Shown: in pieces, positions 1 through 5,653 of the stretch
Layout: each line of letters starts with the position of its first letter
Position numbering within the stretch: position 1 is the stretch's first letter
Assembly (NCBI GenBank): GCA_016764455.1
Contig: JAESRU010000128.1
Span: 43,407 to 49,059 of the forward strand
Origin: Hyphomicrobiales bacterium
GTDB lineage: Bacteria; Pseudomonadota; Alphaproteobacteria; Rhizobiales; NORP267
DNA: 5,653 nucleotides
Direction: 5' to 3'
Position numbers and translations under genes: made by a program
The notes under the pieces: model-generated
Told to the model about the DNA's origin: nothing
Database searches by the model: none
The model's input: only the letters and a program-made list of their open reading frames with translations

Positions 1-209
1 GAAGCCGGGAAGAGGTTCAGGAAATGCGCGAACAGCGCGACCCGATCGAACAGATCAGGAAACGTATTCTTGACGCGAAGATTGCCGATGAAGCCGCGCT
101 AAAAGATATCGACAAGGATATCCGCGCGACTGTGAACGAAGCAGCAGAATTTGCCCAGACCGGGCCGGAACCAGATCCGGCTGAGCTCTGGACAGATATT
201 TTGGTTTAG
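1..209 (+). CDS. pdhA: Pyruvate dehydrogenase E1 component, alpha subunit (C-terminal fragment)
   Basis: This is the 3' end of a gene that enters from the left edge. The reading frame runs from base 3 to a TAG at 207-209 and gives 68 residues starting [17 protein letters not shown]. The EEVQ-M-R-DPIE motif, the IDKDIR-V-EAAEFAQ stretch and the [14 protein letters not shown] ending are the usual C-terminus of alphaproteobacterial PDH E1 alpha. The Met at base 24 is internal and not a start, because family similarity continues upstream of it to the window edge. E1 alpha pairs with E1 beta as an alpha2-beta2 thiamine diphosphate enzyme that decarboxylates pyruvate in the cytoplasm. The thiamine diphosphate/Mg binding region and the regulatory loops lie outside the window, so whether the gene is intact cannot be judged. 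The next gene begins 11 bases after the stop. Confidence 0.93.
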   Translation, partial: SREEVQEMREQRDPIEQIRKRILDAKIADEAALKDIDKDIRATVNEAAEFAQTGPEPDPAELWTDILV

Positions 210-213
210 GGGG
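208..213 (+). promoter_or_regulatory. Ribosome binding site deciding the pdhB start
   Basis: AGGGGG overlaps the pdhA stop codon (TAG, 207-209). It lies 7 bases before ATG 221 but only 4 bases before the in-frame TTG at 218. The better spacing and the better codon favour ATG 221. Overlap of the site with the upstream stop suggests that ribosomes finishing pdhA can restart on pdhB. Confidence 0.6.
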
Positions 214-220
214 CGCGTTG

Positions 221-460
221 ATGTCAGTACAAATTCTCATGCCTGCTTTGTCTCCCACCATGGAAGAAGGCACCCTTGCCAAATGGTTGGTGAAGGAAGG
301 CGATACGGTCTCAAGCGGCGACATTATCGCCGAGATCGAAACCGATAAGGCAACCATGGAAGTCGAAGCGGTCGATGAAGGTATTGTCGGCCGTATCCTG
401 ATCGCGGAAGGCACCGAAAAAGTTCCGGTAAATACCCCGATTGCCGAATTGATTGGTGAG
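221..460 (+). repeat. Lipoyl-domain direct repeat, copy 1 (in pdhB)
   Basis: Codons 1-80 of pdhB match codons 1-80 of pdhC in the same register without a gap. By hand count 59 of 80 residues are identical. At DNA level bases 233-266 match 1607-1640 at 33 of 34 positions, including 20 identical bases in a row. The repeat is coding and contains the lipoyl-lysine codon for Lys43. Confidence 0.85.
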
Positions 461-1585
461 GGTGAGGAAGCGTCTCCAGCGCCAGCGGTTGTCGCGGAAC
501 CGGCTCCAGCACCGGCACCTGTCGCTGCGCCTGATGCAGCACCTGTTGCTGCGCCCGCCGTCTCAATTGTGCAACCCGACATGGACGTGCCGGAAGGCAC
601 CGCGATGATCGAGATGACGGTTCGCGACGCTCTGAACGCTGCCATGCGTGAAGAAATGCGTATTGACGAAGATGTCTTTTTGATCGGTGAGGAAGTCGCT
701 GAATATCAGGGTGCGTATAAAATCAGCCAGGGCATGCTGGAAGAATTCGGACCCAAACGGGTCATCGATACGCCGATTACCGAACATGGTTTTACCGGCC
801 TTGCTACCGGGGCCGCTTTATCTGGCTTAAAACCCATTGTCGAATTCATGACCTTCAATTTTGCCATGCAGGCAATTGACCACATCATCAATTCCGCCGC
901 CAAAACTCTATATATGTCCGGCGGCCAAATGGGTTGTTCGATTGTTTTCCGTGGTGCCAATGGTGCAGCGGCCCGTGTTGGCGCACAACATAGCCAGGAT
1001 TATTCAGCCTGGTATTCTCAGGTGCCGGGCCTCAAGGTTGTCTCACCCCACAATGCGGCTGATGCCAAGGGGTTGTTGAAAGCTGCAATCCGCGATCCCA
1101 ACCCGGTGATATTTCTTGAAAACGAAATCCTCTACGGCCAGACATTTGAAGTGCCTGACGTCGAAGACTGGATTGTCCCGATCGGCAAAGCGAAAGTTGT
1201 CCGGGCTGGTGACGCCGTTACATTGGTGTCGTGGTCGTACGCCATGAATTACGCAATCGAAGCCACCGAGAAGCTTGTGGGTGAGGGGATCGATGTTGAA
1301 TTGATCGACCTCAGAACCATCCGTCCGATGGACATGGAAACCATTCTGGCGTCGGTTCGCAAAACTGGTCGCATCGTCATTGTCGAGGAAGGCTGGCCCC
1401 AATCCAGCGTCTCCGCTGAAATCGCTATCCGTGTCACGCAACAGGCGTTCGATTATCTCGATGCGCCGCCTGCAACGGTCACCGGCAAGGATGTGCCGAT
1501 GCCATACGCCGCCAACCTTGAAAAGCTGGCTTTGCCAAATGTGGCGGATGTTATCGAGGCGGTGAAATCCGTCTCATATTTGTAG
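221..1585 (+). CDS. pdhB: Pyruvate dehydrogenase E1 component, beta subunit, with N-terminal lipoyl domain
   Basis: This 454-residue protein is the thiamine-enzyme partner of E1 alpha, which decarboxylates pyruvate and reductively acetylates lipoyl groups. Residues 1-80 are a lipoyl domain with the modification site ETDKAT, so Lys43 should carry the lipoyl group. Residues 84-117 are an Ala/Pro-rich flexible linker. The E1 beta core follows from about residue 130: [12 protein letters not shown] (157-168), TPITEHGF (184-191), [20 protein letters not shown] (209-228), [11 protein letters not shown] (255-265) and [11 protein letters not shown] (365-375). By comparison with human PDHB, Glu188 is the glutamate that activates the cofactor and His257 the conserved active-site histidine; both are present. 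The E1 beta lipoyl domain is absent from most bacteria but usual in Alphaproteobacteria such as Rhizobium, Caulobacter and Zymomonas. The start at ATG 221 is preferred over TTG 218 because of ribosome-site spacing. The length fits the family. Confidence 0.97.
   Translation: MSVQILMPALSPTMEEGTLAKWLVKEGDTVSSGDIIAEIETDKATMEVEAVDEGIVGRILIAEGTEKVPVNTPIAELIGEGEEASPAPAVVAEPAPAPAPVAAPDAAPVAAPAVSIVQPDMDVPEGTAMIEMTVRDALNAAMREEMRIDEDVFLIGEEVAEYQGAYKISQGMLEEFGPKRVIDTPITEHGFTGLATGAALSGLKPIVEFMTFNFAMQAIDHIINSAAKTLYMSGGQMGCSIVFRGANGAAARVGAQHSQDYSAWYSQVPGLKVVSPHNAADAKGLLKAAIRDPNPVIFLENEILYGQTFEVPDVEDWIVPIGKAKVVRAGDAVTLVSWSYAMNYAIEATEKLVGEGIDVELIDLRTIRPMDMETILASVRKTGRIVIVEEGWPQSSVSAEIAIRVTQQAFDYLDAPPATVTGKDVPMPYAANLEKLALPNVADVIEAVKSVSYL
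515..562 (+). repeat. 24-base imperfect tandem repeat in the pdhB linker
   Basis: Two adjacent 24-base units encode APVAAPDA and APVAAPAV (residues 99-106 and 107-114). The first 17 bases of each unit (515-531 and 539-555) differ at a single position. This is probably a local duplication that lengthened the Ala/Pro swinging-arm linker between the lipoyl domain and the E1 beta core. Such linkers tolerate length change. Confidence 0.7.
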
Positions 1586-1588
1586 GAG
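1584..1588 (+). promoter_or_regulatory. Ribosome binding site of pdhC
   Basis: AGGAG overlaps the last two bases of the pdhB stop TAG (1583-1585) and lies 6 bases before the pdhC ATG at 1595. As at the pdhA/pdhB junction, the stop codon forms part of the ribosome site, an arrangement suited to coupled translation of E1 beta and E2. Confidence 0.65.
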
Positions 1589-1594
1589 CGGCCA

Positions 1595-1834
1595 ATGCCA
1601 ATTGATATTCTCATGCCTGCTTTGTCGCCCACCATGGAAGTTGGGAACCTGGCCAAATGGCACGTCAAGGAAGGTGATACGGTCTCGTCCGGCGATATCA
1701 TCGCCGAGATCGAGACTGATAAAGCGATCATGGAAATCGAGGCGATTGATGAAGGTGTCGTCGGCAAAATCCTGGTCGCCGAAGGCACTGCTGATATTCC
1801 GGTCAATCAATTGATCGCGGTCCTGCTTGAAGAC
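1595..1834 (+). repeat. Lipoyl-domain direct repeat, copy 2 (in pdhC)
   Basis: This is the second copy of the repeat at 221-460, in the same orientation and with start codons 1374 bases apart. The best-preserved block is 1607-1640. Another identical run, ATCGCCGAGATCGA, lies just before the lipoyl-lysine codon in both copies. Because 1374 is divisible by three, recombination between the copies would keep the reading frame. Confidence 0.85.
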
Positions 1835-2914
1835 GGCGAAGACGCCTCTGCGATTAGTTCGGTGGCACCGGCTGCGCCTGCAAGTACCGAAGCACCAGCG
1901 ACGGAAACTGAAAGCGCAACACCAATTCCTGCACCTGCTGCTTCCAGCGCGTCAGCTCCGATAGCCGCGCCGGCCAATGGCGCTGAGCGAATATTCGCAT
2001 CCCCGCTGGCGCGCCGCATAGCGGCTTCCGAAGGGCTTGATCTGGCGAAAATCACCGGGTCCGGTCCAAAGGGCAGGATCGTCAAACGCGACATCGAAGA
2101 GGCGGTTCAATCTGGTGGAGCAAAAACTGCACCTGCTCCCATGGCAGCGTCGTCTGCGTCAGCGCCAGCACCCAGCATGTCATCCGATGCTATCCGGGCG
2201 ATGTATGAAGACGGGTCGTATGAAGAAATTCCCCACAATGCCATGCGCAGAATTGTTGCGGCGCGGCTGACGGAATCCAAACAGACTGTCCCGCATTTTT
2301 ACCTCACAATTGAATGCGAAATTGACCGCTTGTTGGCAATGCGCAAGGAGATCAATGGTGGCGCGCCGGAAGTTGATGGCAAACCCGCCTACAAAATCTC
2401 GGTCAATGATTTTGTCATCAAAGCCATGGCGATGGCGCTGCGGGCGGTCCCGATGGCCAATGCGACCTGGACCGATGACGCGCGGTTGATCCACAAACAT
2501 TCAGATATCGGTGTTGCCGTTGCGGTCGAAGACGGGTTGTTCACCCCGGTGATCCGCAAGGCAGACGAGAAATCTCTCTCCACAATTTCAAACGAGATGA
2601 AAGATATGGCCGGGCGCGCCCGAAACAAGAAACTGGCGCCCCATGAATATCAAGGCGGATCGACCGCGATTTCCAATCTGGGCATGTTCGGCATTCGCGA
2701 ATTTTCAGCCGTCATCAATCCGCCCCAAGGTACCATTCTGGCAGTTGGAGCCGGAGCACAACAACCGATTGTCAAGGACGGCGCACTTGCGATTGCCACT
2801 GTTATGTCGGTAACGCTGTCATGCGACCACAGGGTCGTAGATGGCGCGTTGGGTGCAGAATTGCTCGCGGCATTCAAGAACTTTATTGAAACGCCGCTCC
2901 GGCTGTTTGTATGA
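1595..2914 (+). CDS. pdhC: Dihydrolipoamide acetyltransferase (PDH E2 component)
   Basis: This 439-residue E2 core subunit transfers the acetyl group from its lipoyl arm to CoA and scaffolds the complex. The domains in order are: one lipoyl domain (1-80; ETDKAI, lipoyl-Lys43); an Ala/Pro/Ser linker (about 84-130); a peripheral-subunit-binding domain that docks E1 and E3 (about 133-170; FASPLARRIA, then GSGPKGRIVKRDIE); a second linker (about 174-198); and the acetyltransferase domain (about 210-439). The active-site motif is DHRVVDG at 411-417, with catalytic His412 and Asp416. GGSTAISNLGMFGI (354-367) is the usual conserved loop. One lipoyl domain here and one on PdhB contrasts with the three on E. 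coli E2. The pyruvate-type assignment rests on the pdhA and pdhB neighbours as well as on the sequence. The stop TGA overlaps the next gene's ATG (ATGA at 2911-2914). Confidence 0.97.
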   Translation: MPIDILMPALSPTMEVGNLAKWHVKEGDTVSSGDIIAEIETDKAIMEIEAIDEGVVGKILVAEGTADIPVNQLIAVLLEDGEDASAISSVAPAAPASTEAPATETESATPIPAPAASSASAPIAAPANGAERIFASPLARRIAASEGLDLAKITGSGPKGRIVKRDIEEAVQSGGAKTAPAPMAASSASAPAPSMSSDAIRAMYEDGSYEEIPHNAMRRIVAARLTESKQTVPHFYLTIECEIDRLLAMRKEINGGAPEVDGKPAYKISVNDFVIKAMAMALRAVPMANATWTDDARLIHKHSDIGVAVAVEDGLFTPVIRKADEKSLSTISNEMKDMAGRARNKKLAPHEYQGGSTAISNLGMFGIREFSAVINPPQGTILAVGAGAQQPIVKDGALAIATVMSVTLSCDHRVVDGALGAELLAAFKNFIETPLRLFV

Positions 2915-3333
2915 GCATCACGTCTGGAGAAAAACCGTCCGGCACAATTTTGCGGCATCTAGTCGGGTTGATCCTTTTCCTGGTCATTGGCTTTGCCGTT
3001 GCAGCTATTTGGATTTTCGTCCTAACAAAAATATTCAATATTGATCGCGGCGGCTTTGGTCTTGGGGCCGGTGTGGTTGTGTTTCCGGTTATGGCTTCGA
3101 TTTATGGTCTGTTTCTCTGGTTGCCGGTCTGGATTATTCATAACCGTCGCTGGGGTGAAATGAGTTCAATGCGGGCCATTCTGATTGGTCTTGTTACCGG
3201 TTTCTTTATTGCTATGGTAATGGCTGGATTGCGCGGGTTTACATTAGCCGGCGGGTCAGAATTATTCGGCTGGGCGACAATCGCTGTGACGACAATCGGC
3301 GCATGGTCTCACAACAAAATTCTTAACCCCTGA
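2911..3333 (+). CDS. Unrecognised four-helix integral membrane protein in the PDH operon
   Basis: I do not recognise this 140-residue protein. It has a short polar N-terminus (1-16) and then four hydrophobic stretches long enough to cross the membrane: about 17-39, 51-76, 88-107 and 117-133. The loop after the second (HNRRWGEMSS, 77-86) is basic. With the basic N-terminal Lys/Arg and a positive C-terminus (SHNKILNP), this favours both ends in the cytoplasm by the positive-inside rule. There is no cleavable signal peptide, Cys pair, obvious metal site or soluble domain. The start ATG overlaps the pdhC stop as ATGA, and no good ribosome site precedes it, so translation probably depends on ribosomes finishing pdhC. 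lpdA begins 15 bases after its stop. That position makes it a co-expressed companion of the PDH complex, but its role is unknown. Transporter, anchor and unrelated passenger are all possible. Confidence 0.85.
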   Translation: MSITSGEKPSGTILRHLVGLILFLVIGFAVAAIWIFVLTKIFNIDRGGFGLGAGVVVFPVMASIYGLFLWLPVWIIHNRRWGEMSSMRAILIGLVTGFFIAMVMAGLRGFTLAGGSELFGWATIAVTTIGAWSHNKILNP

Positions 3334-3348
3334 AGCAGAGTTGGATAG

Positions 3349-4743
3349 ATGGCGGAAAACAAGTTTGATGTAGCCATTATTGGTGGCGGACCGGGCGGAT
3401 ATGTGGCGGCGATACGTGCGGCGCAGCTTGGCCTGAAAACGGCCGTGATCGAGCGCGCGCATCTTGGCGGCATTTGTCTCAATTGGGGATGTATCCCGAC
3501 CAAGGCGCTGCTGCGGTCGGCCGAAATTTATCACAATATGCAAAACGCCGAGGAGTATGGCTTGTCGGCCGGGAAACCCGGTTTCGATCTGGCGAAAATT
3601 GTCGAACGTTCGCGCGGCATCGCGAAACGTTTGAATGGTGGCGTTGGCCATTTGTTGAAGAAGAACAAAGTCATGGTCTTTGACGGCGAGGCCAAACTGA
3701 AGACCGCTGGAAAAATTACCGTCACCGGCAAGGATGCTGGCGAGGTAACCGCCAAACATATCATCGTTGCGACCGGTGCCCGCCCGCGCGTGGTGCCGGG
3801 TATTGAACCAGACAAAAAACTGATCTGGACTTATTTTGAGGCCATGGTGCCCGAAAAAATGCCCAAAACGCTTTTGGTGATCGGGTCTGGCGCAATCGGC
3901 ATCGAGTTCGCGTCATTTTATGCAACGCTTGGAACCGAAGTTACGATCGTTGAAATGCTGCCGCAAATCCTTGCTGTAGAAGATGAAGAAATTGCCGCTA
4001 TAGCTCGGAAAAGATTCGAGAAACAGGGCATCAAGATCATGACCTCGGCAAAACTTGAAAATCTTGCAAAGGGCAAGGATAGTGTAACCGCCAGCATCAC
4101 CGACAAAGACGGCAAGGCGCATAAAATCACAGTTGACCGGGTCATTTCCGCCGTTGGTGTTGTGGGCAATATCGAAAATCTTGGACTTGAAGAGCTGGGC
4201 GTGAAAACTGACCGCGGCACGATCCAGATCGATGGCCTCGGGCGCACCAATGTTCCAGGTATTTATGCCATCGGCGATGTGGCAGGCCCTCCGATGCTGG
4301 CCCACAAAGCTGAACATGAAGGTGTTGTCTGCGTTGAAGCCATCGCGGGTGGTCATCCGCACCCTATAGACAAGAGCAAAATTCCCGGTTGTACCTATTG
4401 TACGCCGCAAATTGCCTCTGTCGGAATGACGGAAAAAGCTGCGAAAGAAGCTGGAATTGCCGTGAAAATTGGTCGTTTCCCGTTTCTTGCCAACGGCAAG
4501 GCGATTGCGCTTGGCGAACCAGACGGGTTGGTGAAAACCATTTTTGATGCCAAAACCGGGCAATTGTTGGGGGCGCATCTGGTTGGGGCGGAAGTCACCG
4601 AGTTGATCCAGGGCTTTGTTGTCGCCATGAATTTGGAAACCACGGAAGAAGAATTGATGCATACGGTCTTCCCGCATCCTACATTGAGTGAGATGATGCA
4701 CGAGAGTGTATTGAGCGCGTATGGCCGCGTCATCCATATCTGA
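3349..4743 (+). CDS. lpdA: Dihydrolipoyl dehydrogenase (PDH E3 component)
   Basis: This 464-residue FAD flavoenzyme reoxidises dihydrolipoyl groups with NAD+. The FAD-binding GGGPGG is at 12-17. The redox-active disulfide is GICLNWGCIPTK, with Cys43 and Cys48. ATGARP is at 141-146, the NAD-binding GSGAIGIEFASFY at 179-191, and the second FAD motif YAIGDVAG at 306-313. The dimerisation domain ends with HTVFPHPTLSE (438-448), holding catalytic His443 and Glu448. All expected residues are present and the length is normal. Trp46 in the redox motif and location in the operon point to the PDH-dedicated E3 of Alphaproteobacteria, not the copy beside the 2-oxoglutarate dehydrogenase genes. There is no fused N-terminal lipoyl domain. 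Only a weak ribosome site (AGAG, 3337-3340) precedes ATG 3349, so some coupling to the upstream membrane gene is likely. Confidence 0.97.
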   Translation: MAENKFDVAIIGGGPGGYVAAIRAAQLGLKTAVIERAHLGGICLNWGCIPTKALLRSAEIYHNMQNAEEYGLSAGKPGFDLAKIVERSRGIAKRLNGGVGHLLKKNKVMVFDGEAKLKTAGKITVTGKDAGEVTAKHIIVATGARPRVVPGIEPDKKLIWTYFEAMVPEKMPKTLLVIGSGAIGIEFASFYATLGTEVTIVEMLPQILAVEDEEIAAIARKRFEKQGIKIMTSAKLENLAKGKDSVTASITDKDGKAHKITVDRVISAVGVVGNIENLGLEELGVKTDRGTIQIDGLGRTNVPGIYAIGDVAGPPMLAHKAEHEGVVCVEAIAGGHPHPIDKSKIPGCTYCTPQIASVGMTEKAAKEAGIAVKIGRFPFLANGKAIALGEPDGLVKTIFDAKTGQLLGAHLVGAEVTELIQGFVVAMNLETTEEELMHTVFPHPTLSEMMHESVLSAYGRVIHI

Positions 4744-4751
4744 TTTTTTCG

Positions 4752-4756
4752 AGGAG
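4752..4756 (+). promoter_or_regulatory. Strong ribosome binding site of the small membrane protein gene
   Basis: AGGAG lies 7 bases before ATG 4764, within the 20-base gap after lpdA. It is a better-spaced site than that of lpdA or the 2911 gene, so this small protein may be translated independently of its neighbours. It fixes the start at ATG 4764. Confidence 0.6.
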
Positions 4757-4763
4757 CGACAAG

Positions 4764-5042
4764 ATGAATGATTCCTTGGGAATTATGGCGATGCCGGGCG
4801 CCGGATTTTTCAGCATGCTCATTATCGGCATGCTGGCCGGGTGGATTGCTGAAAAGGTCACCAATAGCGATCACGGCCTGCTCACCAACATGATTGTCGG
4901 CATTGCCGGATCGTTTGTCGGCGGCGCGATAGCAGATGCGCTTGGTGTCCATTTTGCCGGTTGGTTCTGGGGCAATCTGCTGGTATCAGCAATTGGCGCC
5001 ATCGGCCTTGTTTATGTATGGCGCGCGGTCAAGGACAGGTAA
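4764..5042 (+). CDS. GlsB/YeaQ/YmgE-family small membrane protein
   Basis: This 92-residue, very hydrophobic, glycine-rich protein has three likely membrane helices at about 12-30, 40-60 and 68-86 and a basic C-terminus (RAVKDR). The pattern IIGMLAGWIAEKV (20-32), then GLLTNMIVGIAGSFVGG (38-54), then a third Gly/Ala-rich helix is that of the family long labelled 'transglycosylase-associated protein' (YeaQ/YmgE, GlsB). Members are usually 80-90 residues, and several are induced by general or envelope stress. The old transglycosylase name is not backed by a catalytic domain, and I see none here. The precise function is not established. The gene lies between lpdA and lipA, 6 bases before lipA, so it probably shares the PDH transcript. 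A link to lipoate or PDH function is only suggested by position. Confidence 0.85.
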   Translation: MNDSLGIMAMPGAGFFSMLIIGMLAGWIAEKVTNSDHGLLTNMIVGIAGSFVGGAIADALGVHFAGWFWGNLLVSAIGAIGLVYVWRAVKDR

Positions 5043-5048
5043 CCATCC

Positions 5049-5653
5049 ATGGTCACATTGATAGATACGATTAGCCCCGCTGAAGCGCGTCCGCGCCACC
5101 CGGAAAAGGCCCACCGGCCTGATCAACCTGTGCTGCGTAAACCGAGCTGGATTCGGGTGAAAGCACCGGGGTCGCCGATCTATCACGAGACAAAAAAAAT
5201 CGTGAAAGAAAATGGCCTTGTCACCGTCTGCGAGGAAGCAGGCTGCCCGAATATCGGCGAATGCTGGACCAAGCGGCACGCCACTTTCATGGTGATGGGC
5301 GATACCTGCACCCGCGCTTGCGCTTTTTGTAATGTGCGAACCGGCATCCCCAATGCACTCGATGCCAGTGAACCTGAAAATGTTGCCGAAGCCGTGCGGA
5401 AGCTGGCTCTGCTTCATGTGGTTGTCACGTCGGTTGATCGCGACGATCTGGCCGACGGCGGGGCGGGGCATATCGCTGCGGTCATCAGGGCGATCAGGGA
5501 TAAAACCCCGGAGACGACGATTGAAGTGCTGACCCCGGATTTCCTGCGCAAAGACGGCGCGCTCGAAATAGTCGTCGAAGCCAGGCCCGACGTCTTCAAC
5601 CACAATCTGGAAACGGTGCCGTCCAATTATCTAAAAGTACGACCCGGCGCGCG
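5049..5653 (+). CDS. lipA: Lipoyl synthase (N-terminal part, runs off the right edge)
   Basis: The frame is open from ATG 5049 to the window end, giving 201 complete codons of a protein usually a little over 300 residues. LipA is a radical-SAM enzyme that inserts two sulfur atoms into protein-bound octanoyl groups to make lipoyl cofactor. The auxiliary iron-sulfur cluster motif [12 protein letters not shown] is at 61-72 (Cys61, Cys66, Cys72). The radical-SAM motif CTRACAFC is at 87-94 (Cys87, Cys91, Cys94). [12 protein letters not shown] (127-138), EVLTPDF (159-165) and NHNLETVP (184-191) are also typical. The N-terminal extension with [10 protein letters not shown] (16-25) is common in alphaproteobacterial LipA and supports this start. 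ACAGG (5035-5039) may serve as the ribosome site, 9 bases upstream, inside the end of the previous gene. The Ser near the C-terminal serine-containing tail that binds the auxiliary cluster lies beyond the window. Its substrates include Lys43 of PdhB and PdhC. Confidence 0.96.
   Translation, partial: MVTLIDTISPAEARPRHPEKAHRPDQPVLRKPSWIRVKAPGSPIYHETKKIVKENGLVTVCEEAGCPNIGECWTKRHATFMVMGDTCTRACAFCNVRTGIPNALDASEPENVAEAVRKLALLHVVVTSVDRDDLADGGAGHIAAVIRAIRDKTPETTIEVLTPDFLRKDGALEIVVEARPDVFNHNLETVPSNYLKVRPGA

Noticed and set aside
24..209. A separate 61-residue gene starting at ATG 24
   Set aside because: The frame is open to the window edge, and the residues before Met (SREEVQE) match the E1 alpha family, so this is the tail of pdhA.
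218..220. TTG as the start of pdhB
   Set aside because: It is only 4 bases from the AGGGGG site, while ATG 221 follows immediately at better spacing and gives the conserved [15 protein letters not shown]-terminus.
55..645. Minus-strand open frame of 196 codons with a Gly/Ala/Thr-rich centre
   Set aside because: The composition is the antisense reading of the Ala/Pro-rich linker of pdhB. The frame is opposite two well-supported genes and has no family resemblance.
3913..4737. Long open frame of 274 codons on the minus strand
   Set aside because: It lies wholly opposite lpdA, whose catalytic motifs are all intact. Its translation is rich in Phe, Arg, His and Asn with no recognisable domain, as expected of an antisense shadow.
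4744..4749. Intrinsic terminator ending the operon after lpdA
   Set aside because: The stem is only five pairs and includes A-T pairs. A strong ribosome site and two more same-strand genes follow at once. It is kept only as a possible weak attenuator.
1..5653. A wholly new multi-gene system, mobile element, CRISPR array or structured RNA
   Set aside because: Both strands were read. The window is filled by conserved PDH and lipoate genes plus two membrane proteins, with no terminal inverted repeats, spaced repeat arrays, transposase, tRNA or rRNA signal.

Overview
The window is a stretch of an alphaproteobacterial pyruvate dehydrogenase (PDH) operon. All seven genes lie on the + strand with almost no intergenic DNA. 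Three things point to Alphaproteobacteria: an E1 beta subunit with its own N-terminal lipoyl domain, an E3 with the ICLNWGCIPTK redox motif, and a LipA whose N-terminus ([10 protein letters not shown]) is typical of that class. GC content looks moderate, roughly the mid-50s percent by eye. I cannot name a genus.

Layout: the last 68 codons of pdhA (E1 alpha, to 209); pdhB (E1 beta, 221-1585); pdhC (E2, 1595-2914); an unrecognised 140-residue membrane protein (2911-3333) whose start overlaps the pdhC stop as ATGA; lpdA (E3, 3349-4743); a 92-residue GlsB/YeaQ/YmgE-type membrane protein (4764-5042); and lipA (lipoyl synthase, from 5049, running off the right edge). Gaps are 11, 9, -4, 15, 20 and 6 bases, so one transcript is likely. 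I see no convincing internal promoter or terminator, no RNA gene and no mobile element. No stretch over 300 bases lacks a gene.

The enzymes form one functional unit. E1 decarboxylates pyruvate and reductively acetylates lipoyl groups, E2 passes the acetyl group to CoA, and E3 reoxidises the dihydrolipoyl group with NAD+. LipA supplies the sulfur atoms of the lipoyl cofactor, which is carried on Lys43 of both PdhB and PdhC.

The enzymes look intact and conventional; I see no frameshift or lost catalytic residue. The parts worth a second look are the unknown four-helix membrane protein between E2 and E3, the second small membrane protein between E3 and lipA, and the closely matching lipoyl domains of pdhB and pdhC, which make a direct repeat about 1.37 kb apart.
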